A DNA stretch of 64,000 nucleotides from Panorpa germanica (Eukaryota > Arthropoda > Insecta > Mecoptera > Panorpidae), in contig OY783209.1 in NCBI GenBank assembly GCA_963678705.1, forward strand, positions 14,198,001 to 14,262,000, read 5' to 3'. The notes under the pieces are model-generated. The model was given only the letters and a program-made list of their open reading frames with translations, ran no database searches and had not been told where the DNA came from. Of the stretch, positions 19,858 through 32,500 are shown in pieces; position 1 is the first letter of the stretch; every line of letters begins with the position of its first letter. Position numbers and translations under genes: made by a program.

Positions 19858-20098
19858 GCTAATAAGCTAATTGTAAATAAAAATTCACATTTAAAAAACA
19901 AAGACTTCAAAAATACAAATAAAGTAAACTATCAAATAATAGTAAAGTATTTTAAAAATATCAAAACAATAAAAAATAAATATTTAAAAATCAACAGATA
20001 TCTGCAACAAAACTAATTGAAGAGAAAGTTGTCACAATTTAAAATATCTCGGCATTAACAGCATTTTTGAACAATCGTTATAACAAAGTTTAAACATA

Positions 20099-21094
20099 CT
20101 AGGGAAGTAAGTTCCAACTCGATTTTGGATCATATTGTTGCGCTCCTTGTTTGGCCAGCTGATCGGCTCGTTCATTGCCCACGATTCCACTGTGGGCCCT
20201 GACATATTTCCATTTTATAGTCATATGCTTCGCTGCAACATCTAGCTCAATAAAGTATTGTCTGTTTCTAACATTTCGGCCATCTGGTAATTTCCAGTTT
20301 CGAGATTTCCAACCATTTATCCACTTAGTCATCGCGTTTATTAGAAACTGAGAATCTGTGTTAATGCATAGTTTCGAAATTCCTGCGTTTCGCGCTAAAT
20401 TTATGGCATAAGTTGCTGCTTGTATCTCAGCGCAGACATTTGTAGCATTTCTTGAAACTGGTTTAGAAGTATTTAGTGGATGATTCTCGTCAAAGTAAAC
20501 GCCGAAACCGGCTTTTGCGTTATGAAATCCATTATTTTCACAAGCGCCATCGGTATATACTTGAACAAAACCATCTCTATCTGTAATAAAATTATATTTT
20601 TGTGCCGCTGAAGGCACTGCTTCAATTAAATTCGTTGTGCCGGCAGAGCTAGTTTCAGTATTCTTCCTGTATTTATAATTTGGGGCTGTTTCTCCTTCCT
20701 CATCATTTATACTACAAGGTCTTTTTAGGGAAGCATTTGCACTAAGCGTTAAAATTGATGTTCGTAGTGTGTTTAGTTCAACACGGGATCTTTTTAATTC
20801 GGTAATTAAGGGTGCAACCAAGCATTCCATCTTTACAAGACGTGATTCCATGGAAGTACAAATCGATTCAATGTCAACAGCTGTTGTCGTATCAGGTACA
20901 TGGGCATAAGCAGGATCAACTTCAGCTGCCAATAGGTTTCCTCTTGAGTTGTCGCTAATAAATTTTCGTGCTTGTTCTTCTGTAGTAAATTTTTTAAAAA
21001 TTGCAAATTTTACTCCTTCAATTTGTTCTTTACACTCAGACCAGGTTAGATAAATTCCTCTTTCTCTTCCTCTCGCTACTGCGTAAAAAGGCAT
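20099..21094 (-). CDS. Ribonuclease H1, intronless complete frame
   Basis: A 331-codon frame encodes eukaryotic RNase H1, which cuts the RNA strand of RNA-DNA hybrids (R-loops, primers) in nucleus and mitochondria. Residues 1-~50 are the hybrid-binding (viroplasmin-like) domain (FYAVARGRERGIYLTW). Residues ~70-160 are a variable, partly helical linker. Residues ~176-320 are the RNase H domain with YTDGACENNG (D182), CAEIQA (E223), INTDSQ (D247), AHSG (H301) and GNERADQLA (D311), so all four acidic catalytic residues are present. Length is normal for the family. ATG at 21094 fits the conserved MPFYAV start. There are no introns, so it is either the gene itself or an intact retrocopy; I cannot tell. 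The 5' end recurs at 9347-9445. Confidence 0.93.
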   Translation of the reverse strand: MPFYAVARGRERGIYLTWSECKEQIEGVKFAIFKKFTTEEQARKFISDNSRGNLLAAEVDPAYAHVPDTTTAVDIESICTSMESRLVKMECLVAPLITELKRSRVELNTLRTSILTLSANASLKRPCSINDEEGETAPNYKYRKNTETSSAGTTNLIEAVPSAAQKYNFITDRDGFVQVYTDGACENNGFHNAKAGFGVYFDENHPLNTSKPVSRNATNVCAEIQAATYAINLARNAGISKLCINTDSQFLINAMTKWINGWKSRNWKLPDGRNVRNRQYFIELDVAAKHMTIKWKYVRAHSGIVGNERADQLAKQGAQQYDPKSSWNLLP

Positions 21095-23260
21095 ATTTAA
21101 AAAGTATATTTTAATTTAAATTATAATATTTCGATCTTTTTGCGAATAAAATATAATATGTGATTATAGAATAGATGTAAACAATTGAACATACTTCTTT
21201 AAAATTTGTTTTAAAAACAATTATAAAAAACAATAGTTGTTAAAAATAAAATTGGTTTCTAAAGCAAGCACTGAAAAGCCTTACAAGTGCGACATTGGTG
21301 GAAAGTTACATCGTGTCACCGTAAGGAATTTGATATAGCTAAGATAGCAACAATGATGTCCTGTAAAATTGCACACATTTTGGACACACTTTTTAGCTAT
21401 AGGAAATATATGCTAATCACTCTCCATATATATGCTCTAAGCTATAAACCGAAAATTACATTGGTTACTACATTGACGTTTCTAAGCACATGCAGCCTAT
21501 TGGGACACACCACAAATGGTTCGACTAGACACATTTCCATTTACATTTAGCAGTCCAGAAGAATGTAATTTATGATAAGCTTTAAAGTTAAAGATCTTTA
21601 CAAATAGTTTTCAAAAGTATTTAAATACAAAATGTTTACAGAGACTTTGACTGTTTCAAGATCTTTCAAATGCAACAACAAAATATAAAATACTCATTTC
21701 TATTTTGTATTTAAATTTCTTTTAAGAAATAGCATTTTATTTTTTATTTGAAAACTTTTACAAAAGTATTTCCTATTTGGGAAATGCAAAATACTTTTCT
21801 TATTTTCTTACTTCATAGTGTTAATCCGAAACTTGGTCATTGGATTGATAGTAATACTTTTGAAAGAAAAAGTCCCATTAGTGTCATTAATTGTATCACA
21901 CACACAAAGGGGAAGAAGAGATCCAGATATAGTGACAATGAAGGGAGGGGTCACAAGCTTTGTCATGTCACATCAGTGGCGTAGCTACCGCCGTATCAGC
22001 CGTATCAATGATACGTGGCCCCCGGGCTACAGGGGCCCCAACGTGTATAAACAAAAATTCGTAAAATGTTATCCACGATCTCACTTAAATTTTTAGGCCG
22101 TACTTCCCGAGAAAAAATATAATATCATAAAAAAGTGCCCAACGTGCCTAAAGAAGTTTTCACTTCAAAAATTTCGAAAGTCAAAAAGGAATCTTTTTTC
22201 CCCGGGTTAACCCAACACCACTTGTATCTATATACAAGACCTAACAGCGTTCTATCGAAAATGCTGTGATGTCACGCATTGTAGTCTACTATTTCACAAA
22301 ATAGCCTACCTTGTAGTTCAGTTGTAGTCTTAATTTAAAAAAAAACAAGTGATGTGCTTTGTTAATTTGTAAACGTGACAATTAAATTGCGATTTTTGGA
22401 AATTAGTGATTTGTGAATTTAGTAAAATATAGTGCAATTAAAACTAATAAACAAAATGACAATAGTTACAGAAACTTCAGAAACCCAAACTTAAATGCAG
22501 CTATAATTCGAAGTATTCAAAGTGCTAATACTTATACCAGTGCAAAAGAAATAAATAATTTGGAAGATATTTTAAAATGTACAAAGCATCATGGCCTTTC
22601 TGGTTATTGGCAAGATTACCAAAATACATCTATACTCTATGTATAGTATAACAGCAGATTTTGCACCGGTGTCAATGAGTTAAAATTTAAATATATCTTG
22701 CAAGGAAAGTTTCAAACTGATGCCCTTGAAGACAGGTTTGGAAAATACAGACACTTTGCTGGAGCTTAGTATAATATTTCAATGCGGCAATTACTTGAAT
22801 GTGAAAAAACATTACGTCTGCAAACAACTTTATAACTAGAACGAAAATTCTATTCCATCATGGTTCCTTTGCAAAAATTAGAATATTCAGACAATTTAGA
22901 AACAGGTATACAAGAATAATCGCTAATTCACCAATTAAATATCAAATAATTAATGTTACTGATGCAGAAATAGCAAGTGGAAAAAATATTACCTGTCATG
23001 ATGTGTTCAAAAAAAACTTATATGTGGTCAGTGTAAACAAAAAATACCAATAGACAAGTAAATTATCAACCATTATCAACCAAGATAATGTAAAATTAAT
23101 TATGTTAATGAAAAACCATCAAGAAAAAGACAATTAAATACTTTATTAAAATAAATATATTTCAATGCATTCTTTTTTTCTTAATTATGATTTCTACTAA
23201 TTTTTATATATCATTATGTTGATAACTTGTAAATTTTCGTAGTTATTATTTAAATACATA
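21095..23260. repeat. Local duplication, copy 2 (matches 9446-11702)
   Basis: Nearly identical to copy 1. It carries the RNase H1 upstream region, dispersed repeat (21671-21833), hAT-like terminus motif (about 21975) and P-like transposase remnant. It ends at the unoccupied Helitron target (A 23260 / T 23261). Apart from those remnants no gene is recognisable in 21095-22412. Confidence 0.92.
22413..23060 (+). pseudogene. P-element/THAP-like transposase remnant, copy 2
   Basis: Same broken coding remnant as at 10764-11515, with the 77-codon frame (22413-22646), then FQTDALEDRFGKYR and RQLLECEKTLRLQ after stops. A deletion removes the cysteine-containing tail seen in copy 1. Confidence 0.55.
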
Positions 23261-23541
23261 TATTAATATAAATATATATGTATAAATAGAATACAAAAGG
23301 ATTATCATATATCTTAACTTTAATATCATTAATGTTTTATTATACTTATTATCTTTGGTAATTATTCGATATAGAATTAACTTTTGATTTACTGAAGTTA
23401 ATAAAAAAAACAATTTAATTACCTTTAAACAATTATTTTATTGATATATTTATTACAAGACCTTCTGGCAATTCAGAGGTTGGAGTAAGACTGGTGGTCC
23501 GAGATTACATGGTTACTTATATACTAACTTAATCGTAATTC
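23261..23541 (-). repeat. Duplicated flank and truncated errantivirus LTR, copy 2
   Basis: 23261-23376 matches 13471-13585, the DNA flanking the 3' LTR. 23377-23541 matches the LTR itself, including the 18 bp missing in the 5' LTR. The LTR breaks off at 'aatcgtaattc' and is followed by a short AT-rich link (23542-23568) and then satellite. No other element sequence follows. Confidence 0.88.
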
Positions 23542-23568
23542 AATTTAATTTTAATCTTAATCTTAATT

Positions 23569-26500
23569 TTGATTTTTGCTCATAACTCGAATACGCTTCA
23601 ATAGCAATGTGAACTATAGGCCTAAATCTATGTAAGGAGGCAATATTCGCACATGTCTAGTACATTGTGTTTTTGTAGCTATAAGATTTCACAAGTAACA
23701 GCGATTTTTCTTAAAAATATTTTCTGATTCTCAGTCAATTTTATATGGAGAATGTTCAAAATAGCGTAAAACGCATTATTTTATCTCAATTCGTCGTTTT
23801 AGCACTATTTCAACTTTCTGTGATAAAAACTGTAAAAGTTATGGGAATTTCTTCAATTTTTTTTTGGATTTTTGCTCATAACTCGAATACGCTTCAATAG
23901 CAATGTGAACTATAGGCCTAAATCTATGTAAGGAGGCTGTATTCGCACATGTCTACTACATTGTTTTTTTGTAGCTATAAGATTTCACAAGTAACAGCGA
24001 TTTTTTTAAAAATAATTTCTTATTCTCAGTCAATTTTATATGGAGAATGTTCAAAATAGCGTAAAACGCATTCTTTTCTCAAATCGTCGTTTTAGCACTA
24101 TTTCAACTTTCTGTGATAAAAACTGTAAAAGTTATTGGAATTTCTTCAAATTTTTTTGCTCAAAAAAACGCTTTTTACGCTTCAATAGCAATGTGAACTA
24201 TAGGCCTAAATCTATGTAAGGAGGCGGTATTCGCACATATCTAGTACATTGTTTTTTTGTAGCTATAAGATTTCACAAGTAACAGCGTTTTTTTTAAAAA
24301 TATTTTCTGTTTGTCAGTCAATTTTATATGGAGAATGTTCAAAACAGCGTAAAACGCATTATTTTATCTTAATTCGTCGTTTTAGCACTATTTCAACTTT
24401 CTGTGATAATAACTGTAAAAGTTATGGGAATTTCTTCAAATTTTTTTTGGATTTTTGCTCATAACTCGAATACGCTTCAATAGCAATGTGAACTATAGGC
24501 CTAAATCTATGTAAGGAGGCGGTATTCGCACATGTCTAGTACATTGTTTTTTTGTAGCTATAAGATTTCACAAGTAACAGCGATTTTTTTTTAAATATTT
24601 TCTGATTCTCAGTCAATTTTATATGGAGAATGTTTAAAATAGCGTAAAACGCATTATTTTATCTCAATTCGTCGTTTTAGCACTATTTCAACTTTCTGTG
24701 AAAAAAACTGTAAAAGTTATGGGAATTTCTTCAAATTTTTTTTGGATTTTTGCTCATAACTCGAATACGCTTGAATAGAAATGTGAACTATAGGCCTAAA
24801 TCTATGTAAGGAGGCGGTATTCGCACATTGTTTTTTTGTAGCTATAAGATTTCACAAGTAACAGCGATTTTTTTAAAAATATTTTCTGATTCTCAGTCAA
24901 TTTTATATGGAGAATGTTCAAAATAGCGTAAAACGCATTATTTTATCTCAATTCGTCGTTTTAGCACTATTTCATCTTTCTGTGAAAAAAACTGTAAAAG
25001 TTATGGGAATTTCTTCAAATTTTTTTTTGATTTTTGCTCATAACTCGAATACGCTTTAATAGCAATGTGAACTATTAGCCTAAATCTATGTAAGGAGGCG
25101 GTATTCGCACATGTCTAGTACATTGTTTTTTTGTAGCTTTAAGATTTTACAAGTAACAGCGATTTTTTTAAAAATATTTTCTGATTCTCAGTCAATTTTA
25201 TATGGAGAATGTTCAAAATAGCGTAAAACGCATTATTTTATCTCAATTTGTCGTTTTAGCATTATTTCAACTTTCTGTGATAATAACTGTAAAAGTTATG
25301 GGAATTTCTTCAAATTTTTTTTGGATTTTTGCTCATAACTCTAATACGCTTCAATAGCAATGTCAACTATAGGCCTAAATCTATGTAAGGAGGCGGTATT
25401 CGCACATATCTAGTACATTGTTTTTTTGTAGCTATAAGATTTCACAAGTAACAGCGATTTTTTTAAAAATATTTTCTGATTCTCAGTCAATTTTATATGG
25501 AGAATGTTCAAAATAGCGTAAAACGCATTATTTTATCTCAATTTGTCGTTTTAGCACTATTTCATCTTTCTGTGATAATAACTGTAAAAGTTATGGGAAT
25601 TTCTTCAAATTTTTTTTGGATTTTTGCTCATAACTCTAATACGCTTCAATAGCAATGTGAACTATAGGCCTAAATCTATGTAAGGAAGCGGTATTCGCAC
25701 ATATCTAGTACATTGTTTTTTTGTAGCTATAAGATTTCACAAGTAACAGCGATTTTTTTAAAAATATTTTCTGATTCTCAGTCAATTTTATATGGAGAAT
25801 GTTCAAAACAGCGTAAAACGCATTATTTTATCTCAATTCGTCGTTTTAGCACTATTTCAACTTTCTGTGATAAAAACTGTAAAAGCTATGAGAATTTCTT
25901 CCAATTTTTTTTGGATTTTTGCTCATAACTCGAATACGCTTCAATAGCAATGTAAACTATAGGTATAAATCTATGTAAGGAGGCGGTATTCGCACATGTG
26001 TAATACATTGTTTCTTTGTAGCTATAAGGTTTCACAAGTAACAGCGATTTTTTTAAAAATATTTTCTGATTCCCAGTCAATTTTATATGGAAAATGTTCA
26101 AAACAGCGTAAAACGCATTATTTTATCTCAATTCGTCGTTTTAGCTTTATTTCAACTTTCTGTGATAAAAACTGTAAAAGTTATGAGAATTTCTTCCAAT
26201 TTTTTTTGGATTTTTGCTCATAACTCGAATACGCTTCAATAGCAATGTGAACTATTGGCCTAAATCTATGTAAGGAGGCGGTATTCGCACATGTCTAGTA
26301 CATTGTTTTTTTGTAGCTATAAGATTTCACAAGTAACAGCGATTTTTTTGAAATATTTTCTGATTCTGTCAATTTTATATGGAGAATGTTTAAAATAGCG
26401 TAAAACGCATTATTTTTTCTTAATTCGTCGTTTTAGCACTATTTCAACTTTCTGTGAAAAAAACTGTAAAAGTTATGTGAATTTCTTCAAATTTTTTTTT

Positions 26501-29500
26501 GATTTTTGCTCATAACTCGAATACGCTTCAATAGCAATGTGAACTATTGGCCTAAATCTATGTAAGGAGGCGGTATTCGCACATGTCTAGTACATTGTTT
26601 TTTTGTAGCTATAAGATTTCACAAGTAACAGCGATTTTTTTTTAAATATTTTCTGATTCCCAGTCAATTTTATATGGAAAATGTTCAAAATAGCGTAAAA
26701 CGCATTATTTTATCTCAATTCGTCGTTTTAGCACTATTTCAACTTTCTGTGATAAAAACTGTAAAAGTTATGGGAATTTCTTCAAATTCTTTTAAAATTT
26801 TTGCTCATAACTCGAATACGCTTCAATAGCAATGTGAACTATAGGCCTAAATCTAAGTAAGGAGGCGGTATTCGCACATGTCTAGTACATTGTTTTTTTG
26901 TAGCTATAAGATTTCACAAGTAACAGCGATTTTTTTAAAAATATTTTCTGATTCTCAGTCAATTTTATATGAAGAATGTTTAAAATGGCGTAAAACGCAT
27001 TATTTTATCTCAATTCGTCGTTTTAGCACTATTTTAACTTTCTGTGATAAAAACTGTAAGAGTTATGGGAATTTCTTCAAATTTTTTTTGGATTTTTGCT
27101 CATAACTCGAATACGCTTCAATAGCAATGTGAACTATTGGCCTAAATCTATGTAAGGAGGCGTTATTCGCACATGTCTAGTACATTGTTTTTTTGTAGCT
27201 ATAAGATTTCACAAGTAACAGCGATTTTTTTAAAAATATTTTCTGATTCTTTGTCAATTTTAAATTGAGAATGTTCAAAATAGCGTAAAACGCATTATTT
27301 TATCTCAATTTGTCGTTTTAGCACTATTTCAACTTTCTGTGAAAATAACTGTAAAAGTTATGGGAATTTCTTCAAATTTTTTTTGGATTTTTGCTCATAA
27401 CTCTAATACGCTTCAATAGCAATGTGAACTATAGGCCTAAATCTATGTAAGGAGGCGGTATTCGCACATGTCTAGTACATTGTTTTTTTGTAGCTATAAG
27501 ATTTCACAAGTAACAGCGATTTTTTTAAAAATATTTTCTGATTCTCAGTCAATTTTATATGGAGAATGTTCAAAATAGCGTAAAACGCATTATTTTATCT
27601 CAATTCGTCGTTTTAGCACTATTTCAACTTTCTGTGATAAAAACTGTAAAATTAATGGGAATTTCTTCAAATTCTTTGAAAATTTTTGCTCATAACTCGA
27701 ATACGCTTCAATAGCAATGTGAACTATAGGCCTAAATCTATGTAAGAAGGCGGTATTCACACATGTCTAGTACATTGTTTTTTTGTAGCTATAAGATTTC
27801 ACAAGTAACAGCGATTTTTTTAGAAATATTTTCTGATTCTGTCAATTTTATATGGAGAATGTTTAAAATAGCGTAAAACGCATTATTTTTTCTCAATTCG
27901 TCGTTTTAGCACTATTTCAACTTTCTGTGAAAAAAACTGTAAAAGTTAAGTGAATTTCTTCAAATTTTTTTTGGATTTTTGCTCATAACTCGAATACGCT
28001 TCAATAGCAATGTGAACTATTGGCCTAAATCTATGTAAGGAGGCGGTATTCGCACATGTCTAGTACATTGTTTTTTTGTAGCTATAAGATTTCACAAGTA
28101 ACAGCGATTTTTTTTTTAAATATTTTCTGATTCTCAGTCAATTTTATATGGAGAATGTTCAAAATAGCGTAAAACGCATTATTTTATCTCAATTGGTCGT
28201 TTTAGCTCTATTTGAACTTTCTGTGATAAAAACTGTAAAAGTTATGGGAATTTCTTCAATTTTTTTTTGGATTTTTGCTCATAACTCTAATACGCTTCAA
28301 TAGCAATGTGAACTATAGGCCTAAATCTATGTAAGGAGGCGGTATTCGCACATGTCTAGTACATTGTTTTTTTGTAGCTATAAGATTTCACAAGTAACAG
28401 CGATTTTTTTAAAAATATTTTCTGATTCTCAGTCAATTTTATATGGAGAATGTTCAAAATAGCGTAAAACGCATTATTTTATCTCAATTCGTCGTTTTAG
28501 CACTATTTCAACTTTCTGTGATAAAAACTGTAAAAGTTATGGGAATTTCTTCAAATTCTTTGAAAATTTTTGCTCATAACTCGAGTACGCTTCAATAGCA
28601 ATGTGAACTATAGGCCTAAATCTATGTAAGAAGGCGGTATTCGCACATGTCTAGTACATTGTTTTTTTGTAGCTATAAGATTTCACAAGTAACAGCGATT
28701 TTTTTAAAAATATTTTCTGATTCTCAGTCAATTTTATATGGAGAATGTTCAAAATAGCGTACATCGCATTATTTTATCTCAATTTGTCGTTTTAGCACTA
28801 TTTCAACTTTCTGTGATAATTTAGATAACTGTAAAAGTTATGGGAATTTCTTTAAATTTTTTTTGGATTTTTGCTCATAACTCGAATACGTTTCAATAGC
28901 AATGTGAACTATAGGCCTAAATCTATGTAAGAAGGCGGTATTCGCACATGTCTAGTACATTGTTTTTTTGTAGCTATAAGATTTCACAAGTAACAGCGAT
29001 TTTTTTAAAAATATTTTCTGATTCTCAGTCAATTTTATATGGAGAATGTTCAAAATAGCGTAAAACGCATTATTTTATCTCAATTCGTCGTTTTAGCACT
29101 ATTTCAACTTTCTGTGATAAAAACTGTAAAAGTTATGGGAATTTCTTCAAATTTTTTTTTGGATTTTTGCTCATAACTCGAATACGCTTCAATAGCAATG
29201 TGAACTATAGGCCTAAATCTATGTAAGGAGGCGGTATTCGCACATGTCTAGTACATTGTTTTTTTGTAGCTATAAGATTTCACAGGTAACAACGATTTTT
29301 TTAAAAATATTTTCTGATTCTCAGTCAATTTTATATGAAGAATGTTTAAAATAGCGTAAAACGCATTATTTTATCTCAATTCGTCGTTTTAGCACTATTT
29401 TAACTTTCTGTGATAAAAACTGTAAGAGTTATGGGAATTTCTTTAAATTTTTTTTGGATTTTTGCTCATAACTTGAATACGCTTCAATAGCAATGTGAAC

Positions 29501-32500
29501 TATTGGCCTAAATCTATGTAAGGAGGTGGTATTCGCACATGTCTAGTACATTGTTTTTTTGTAGCTATAAGATTTCACAAGTAACAGCGATTTTTTTTTA
29601 AATATTTTCTGATTCTCAGTCAATTTTATATGAAGAATGTTCAAAACAGCGTAAAACGCATTATTTTATCTCAATTCGTCGTTTTAGCACTATTTCAACT
29701 TTCTGTGATAATAACTGTAAAAGTTATGGGAATTTCTTCAAATTTTTTTTGGATTTTTGCTCATAACTCGAATACGCTTCAATAGCAATGTGAACTATAG
29801 GCCTAAATCTATGTAAGGAGGCGGTATTCGCACATATCTAGTACATTGTTTTTTTGTAGCTATAAGATTTCACAAGTAACAGCGATTTTTTAAAAAATAT
29901 TTTCTGATTCTCAGTCAATTTTATATGGAGAATGCTCAAAATAGCGTAAAACGCATTATTTTATCTCAATTTGTCGTTTTAGCACTATTTCAACTTTCTG
30001 TGATAATAACTGTAAAAGTTATGGGAATTTCTTCAAATTTTTTTTGGATTTTTGCTCATAACTCGAATACGCTTCAATAGCAATGTTCACATTGCCTTCG
30101 AGTTTTATAGGCCTAAATCTATGTAAGGAGGCGGTATTCGCACATGTCTAGTACATTGTTTTTTTGTAGCTATAAGATTTCACAAGTAACAGTGATTTTT
30201 TTAAAAATATTTTCTGATTCTCAGTCAATTTTATATGGAGAATGTTCAAAATAGCGTAAAACGCATTATTTTATCTCAATTCGTCGTTTTAGCACTATTT
30301 CAACTTTCTGTGATAAAAACTGTAAGAGTTATGGGATTTTCATCAAATTTTTTTTGGATTTTTGCTTATAACTCGAATACGCTTCAATAGCAATGTGAAC
30401 TATAGGCCTAAATCTATGTAAGGAGGCGGTATTCGCACATGTCTAGTACATTGTTTTTTTGTAGCTATAATATTTCACACGTAACAGCGAACTTTTTAAA
30501 AATATTTTCTGATTCTCAGTCAATTTTATATGCAGAATGTTCAAAATAGCGTAAAACGCATTATTTTATCTCAATTCGTCGTTTTAGCACTATTTCAACT
30601 TTTTGTGATAAAAACTGTAAAAGTTATGGGAATTTCTTCAAATTCTTTTAGAATTTTTGCTCATAACTCGAATACGCTTCAATAGCAATGTGAACTATGG
30701 GCCTAAATATATGTAAGGAGGCGGTATTCGCACATGTCTAGTACATTGTTTTTTTGTAGCTATAAGATTTCACAAGTAACAGCGATTGTTTTAAAAATAT
30801 TTTCTGATTCTCAGTCAATTTTATATGGAGAATGTTTAAAATAGCGTAAAACGCATTATTTTATCTCAATTCGTCGTTTTAGCACTATTTCAACTTTCTG
30901 TGATAAAAACTGTAAAAGTTATGGGAATTTCTTCAAATTTTTTTTGGATTTTTGCTCATAACTCGAATACGCTTCAATAGCAATGTAAACCATAGGCCTA
31001 AATCTACATAAGGAGGCGGTATTCGCACTTATTTAGTACATTGTTTTTTTGTAGCTATAAGATTTCACAAGTAACAGCGATTTTTTTTTAAATATTTTCT
31101 GATTCTCAGTCAATTTTATATAGGGAATGTTCAAAATAGCGTAAAACGCATTATTTTTTCTTAATTCGTCGTTTTAGCACTATTTCAACTTTCTGTGATA
31201 AAAACTGTAAAAGTTATGGGAATTTCTATAAATTTTTTTTGGATTTTTGCTCATAACTCGGATACGCTTCAATAGCAATGTTAACTATAGGCCTAAATTG
31301 ATGTAAGGAGGCGGTATTCGCACATGTCTAGTACATTGTTTTTTTGTAGCTATAAGATTTCACCAGTAACAACGATTTTTTGAAAAATATTTTCTGATTC
31401 TCATTCAATTTTATATGCAGAATGTTCAAAATAGCGTAAAACGCATTATTTTATCTCAATTCGTCGTTTTAGCACTATTTTAACTTTCTGTGATAAAAAC
31501 TGTAAAAGTTATGTGAATTTCTTTAAATTTTTTTTGGATTTTTGCTCATAACTCGAATACGCTTCAATAGCAATGTGAACTATAGGCCTAAATCTATGTA
31601 AGGAGGCGGTATTCGCACTTGTCTAGTACATTGTTTTTTTGTAGCTATAAGATTTCACAAGTAACAGCAATTTTTTTAAAAATATTTTCTGATTCTCAGT
31701 CAATTTTATATAGAGAATGTTCAAAATAGCGTAAAACGCATTATTTTTTCTCAATTCGTCGTTTTAGCACTATTTCAACTTTCTGTGATAAAAACTGTAA
31801 AAATTATGGGAATTTCTTCAAACTTTTTTTTGGATTTTTCTCATAACTCGAATACGCTTCAATAGAAATGTGAACTATAGGTCTAAATCTATGTAAGGAG
31901 GCGGTATTCGCACATTGTTTTTTTGTAGCTATAAGATTTTACAATTAAAAGCGATTTTTTTAAAAATATTTTCTGATTCTCAGTCAATGTTATATGGAGA
32001 ATGTTCAAAATAGCGTAAAACGCATTATTTTATCTCAATTTGTCGTTTTAGCACTATTTCAACTTTCTGAGATAAAAACTGTAAAAGTTATGGAAATTTC
32101 TTCAAATTCTTTCAAAATTTTTGCTCATAACTCGAATACGCTTCAATAGCAATGTGAACTATAGGCCTAAATCTATGTAAGGAGGCGGTATTCGCACATG
32201 TCTAGTACATTGTTTTTTTGTAGCTATAAGATTTCACAAGTAACAGCGATTTTTTTAAAAATATTTTCTTATTCTTAGTCAATTTTATATGAAGAATGTT
32301 TAAAATAGCGTAAAACGCATTATTTTATCTCAATTCGTCGTTTTAGCACTATTTTAACTTTCTGTGATAAAAATTGTAAGAGTTATGGGAATTTCTTTAA
32401 ATTTTTTTTGGATTGTTGTTCATAACTCGAATACGCTTCAATAGCAATGTGAACTATAGGCCTAAATCTATGTAAGGAGGCGGTATTCGCACATGTCTAG

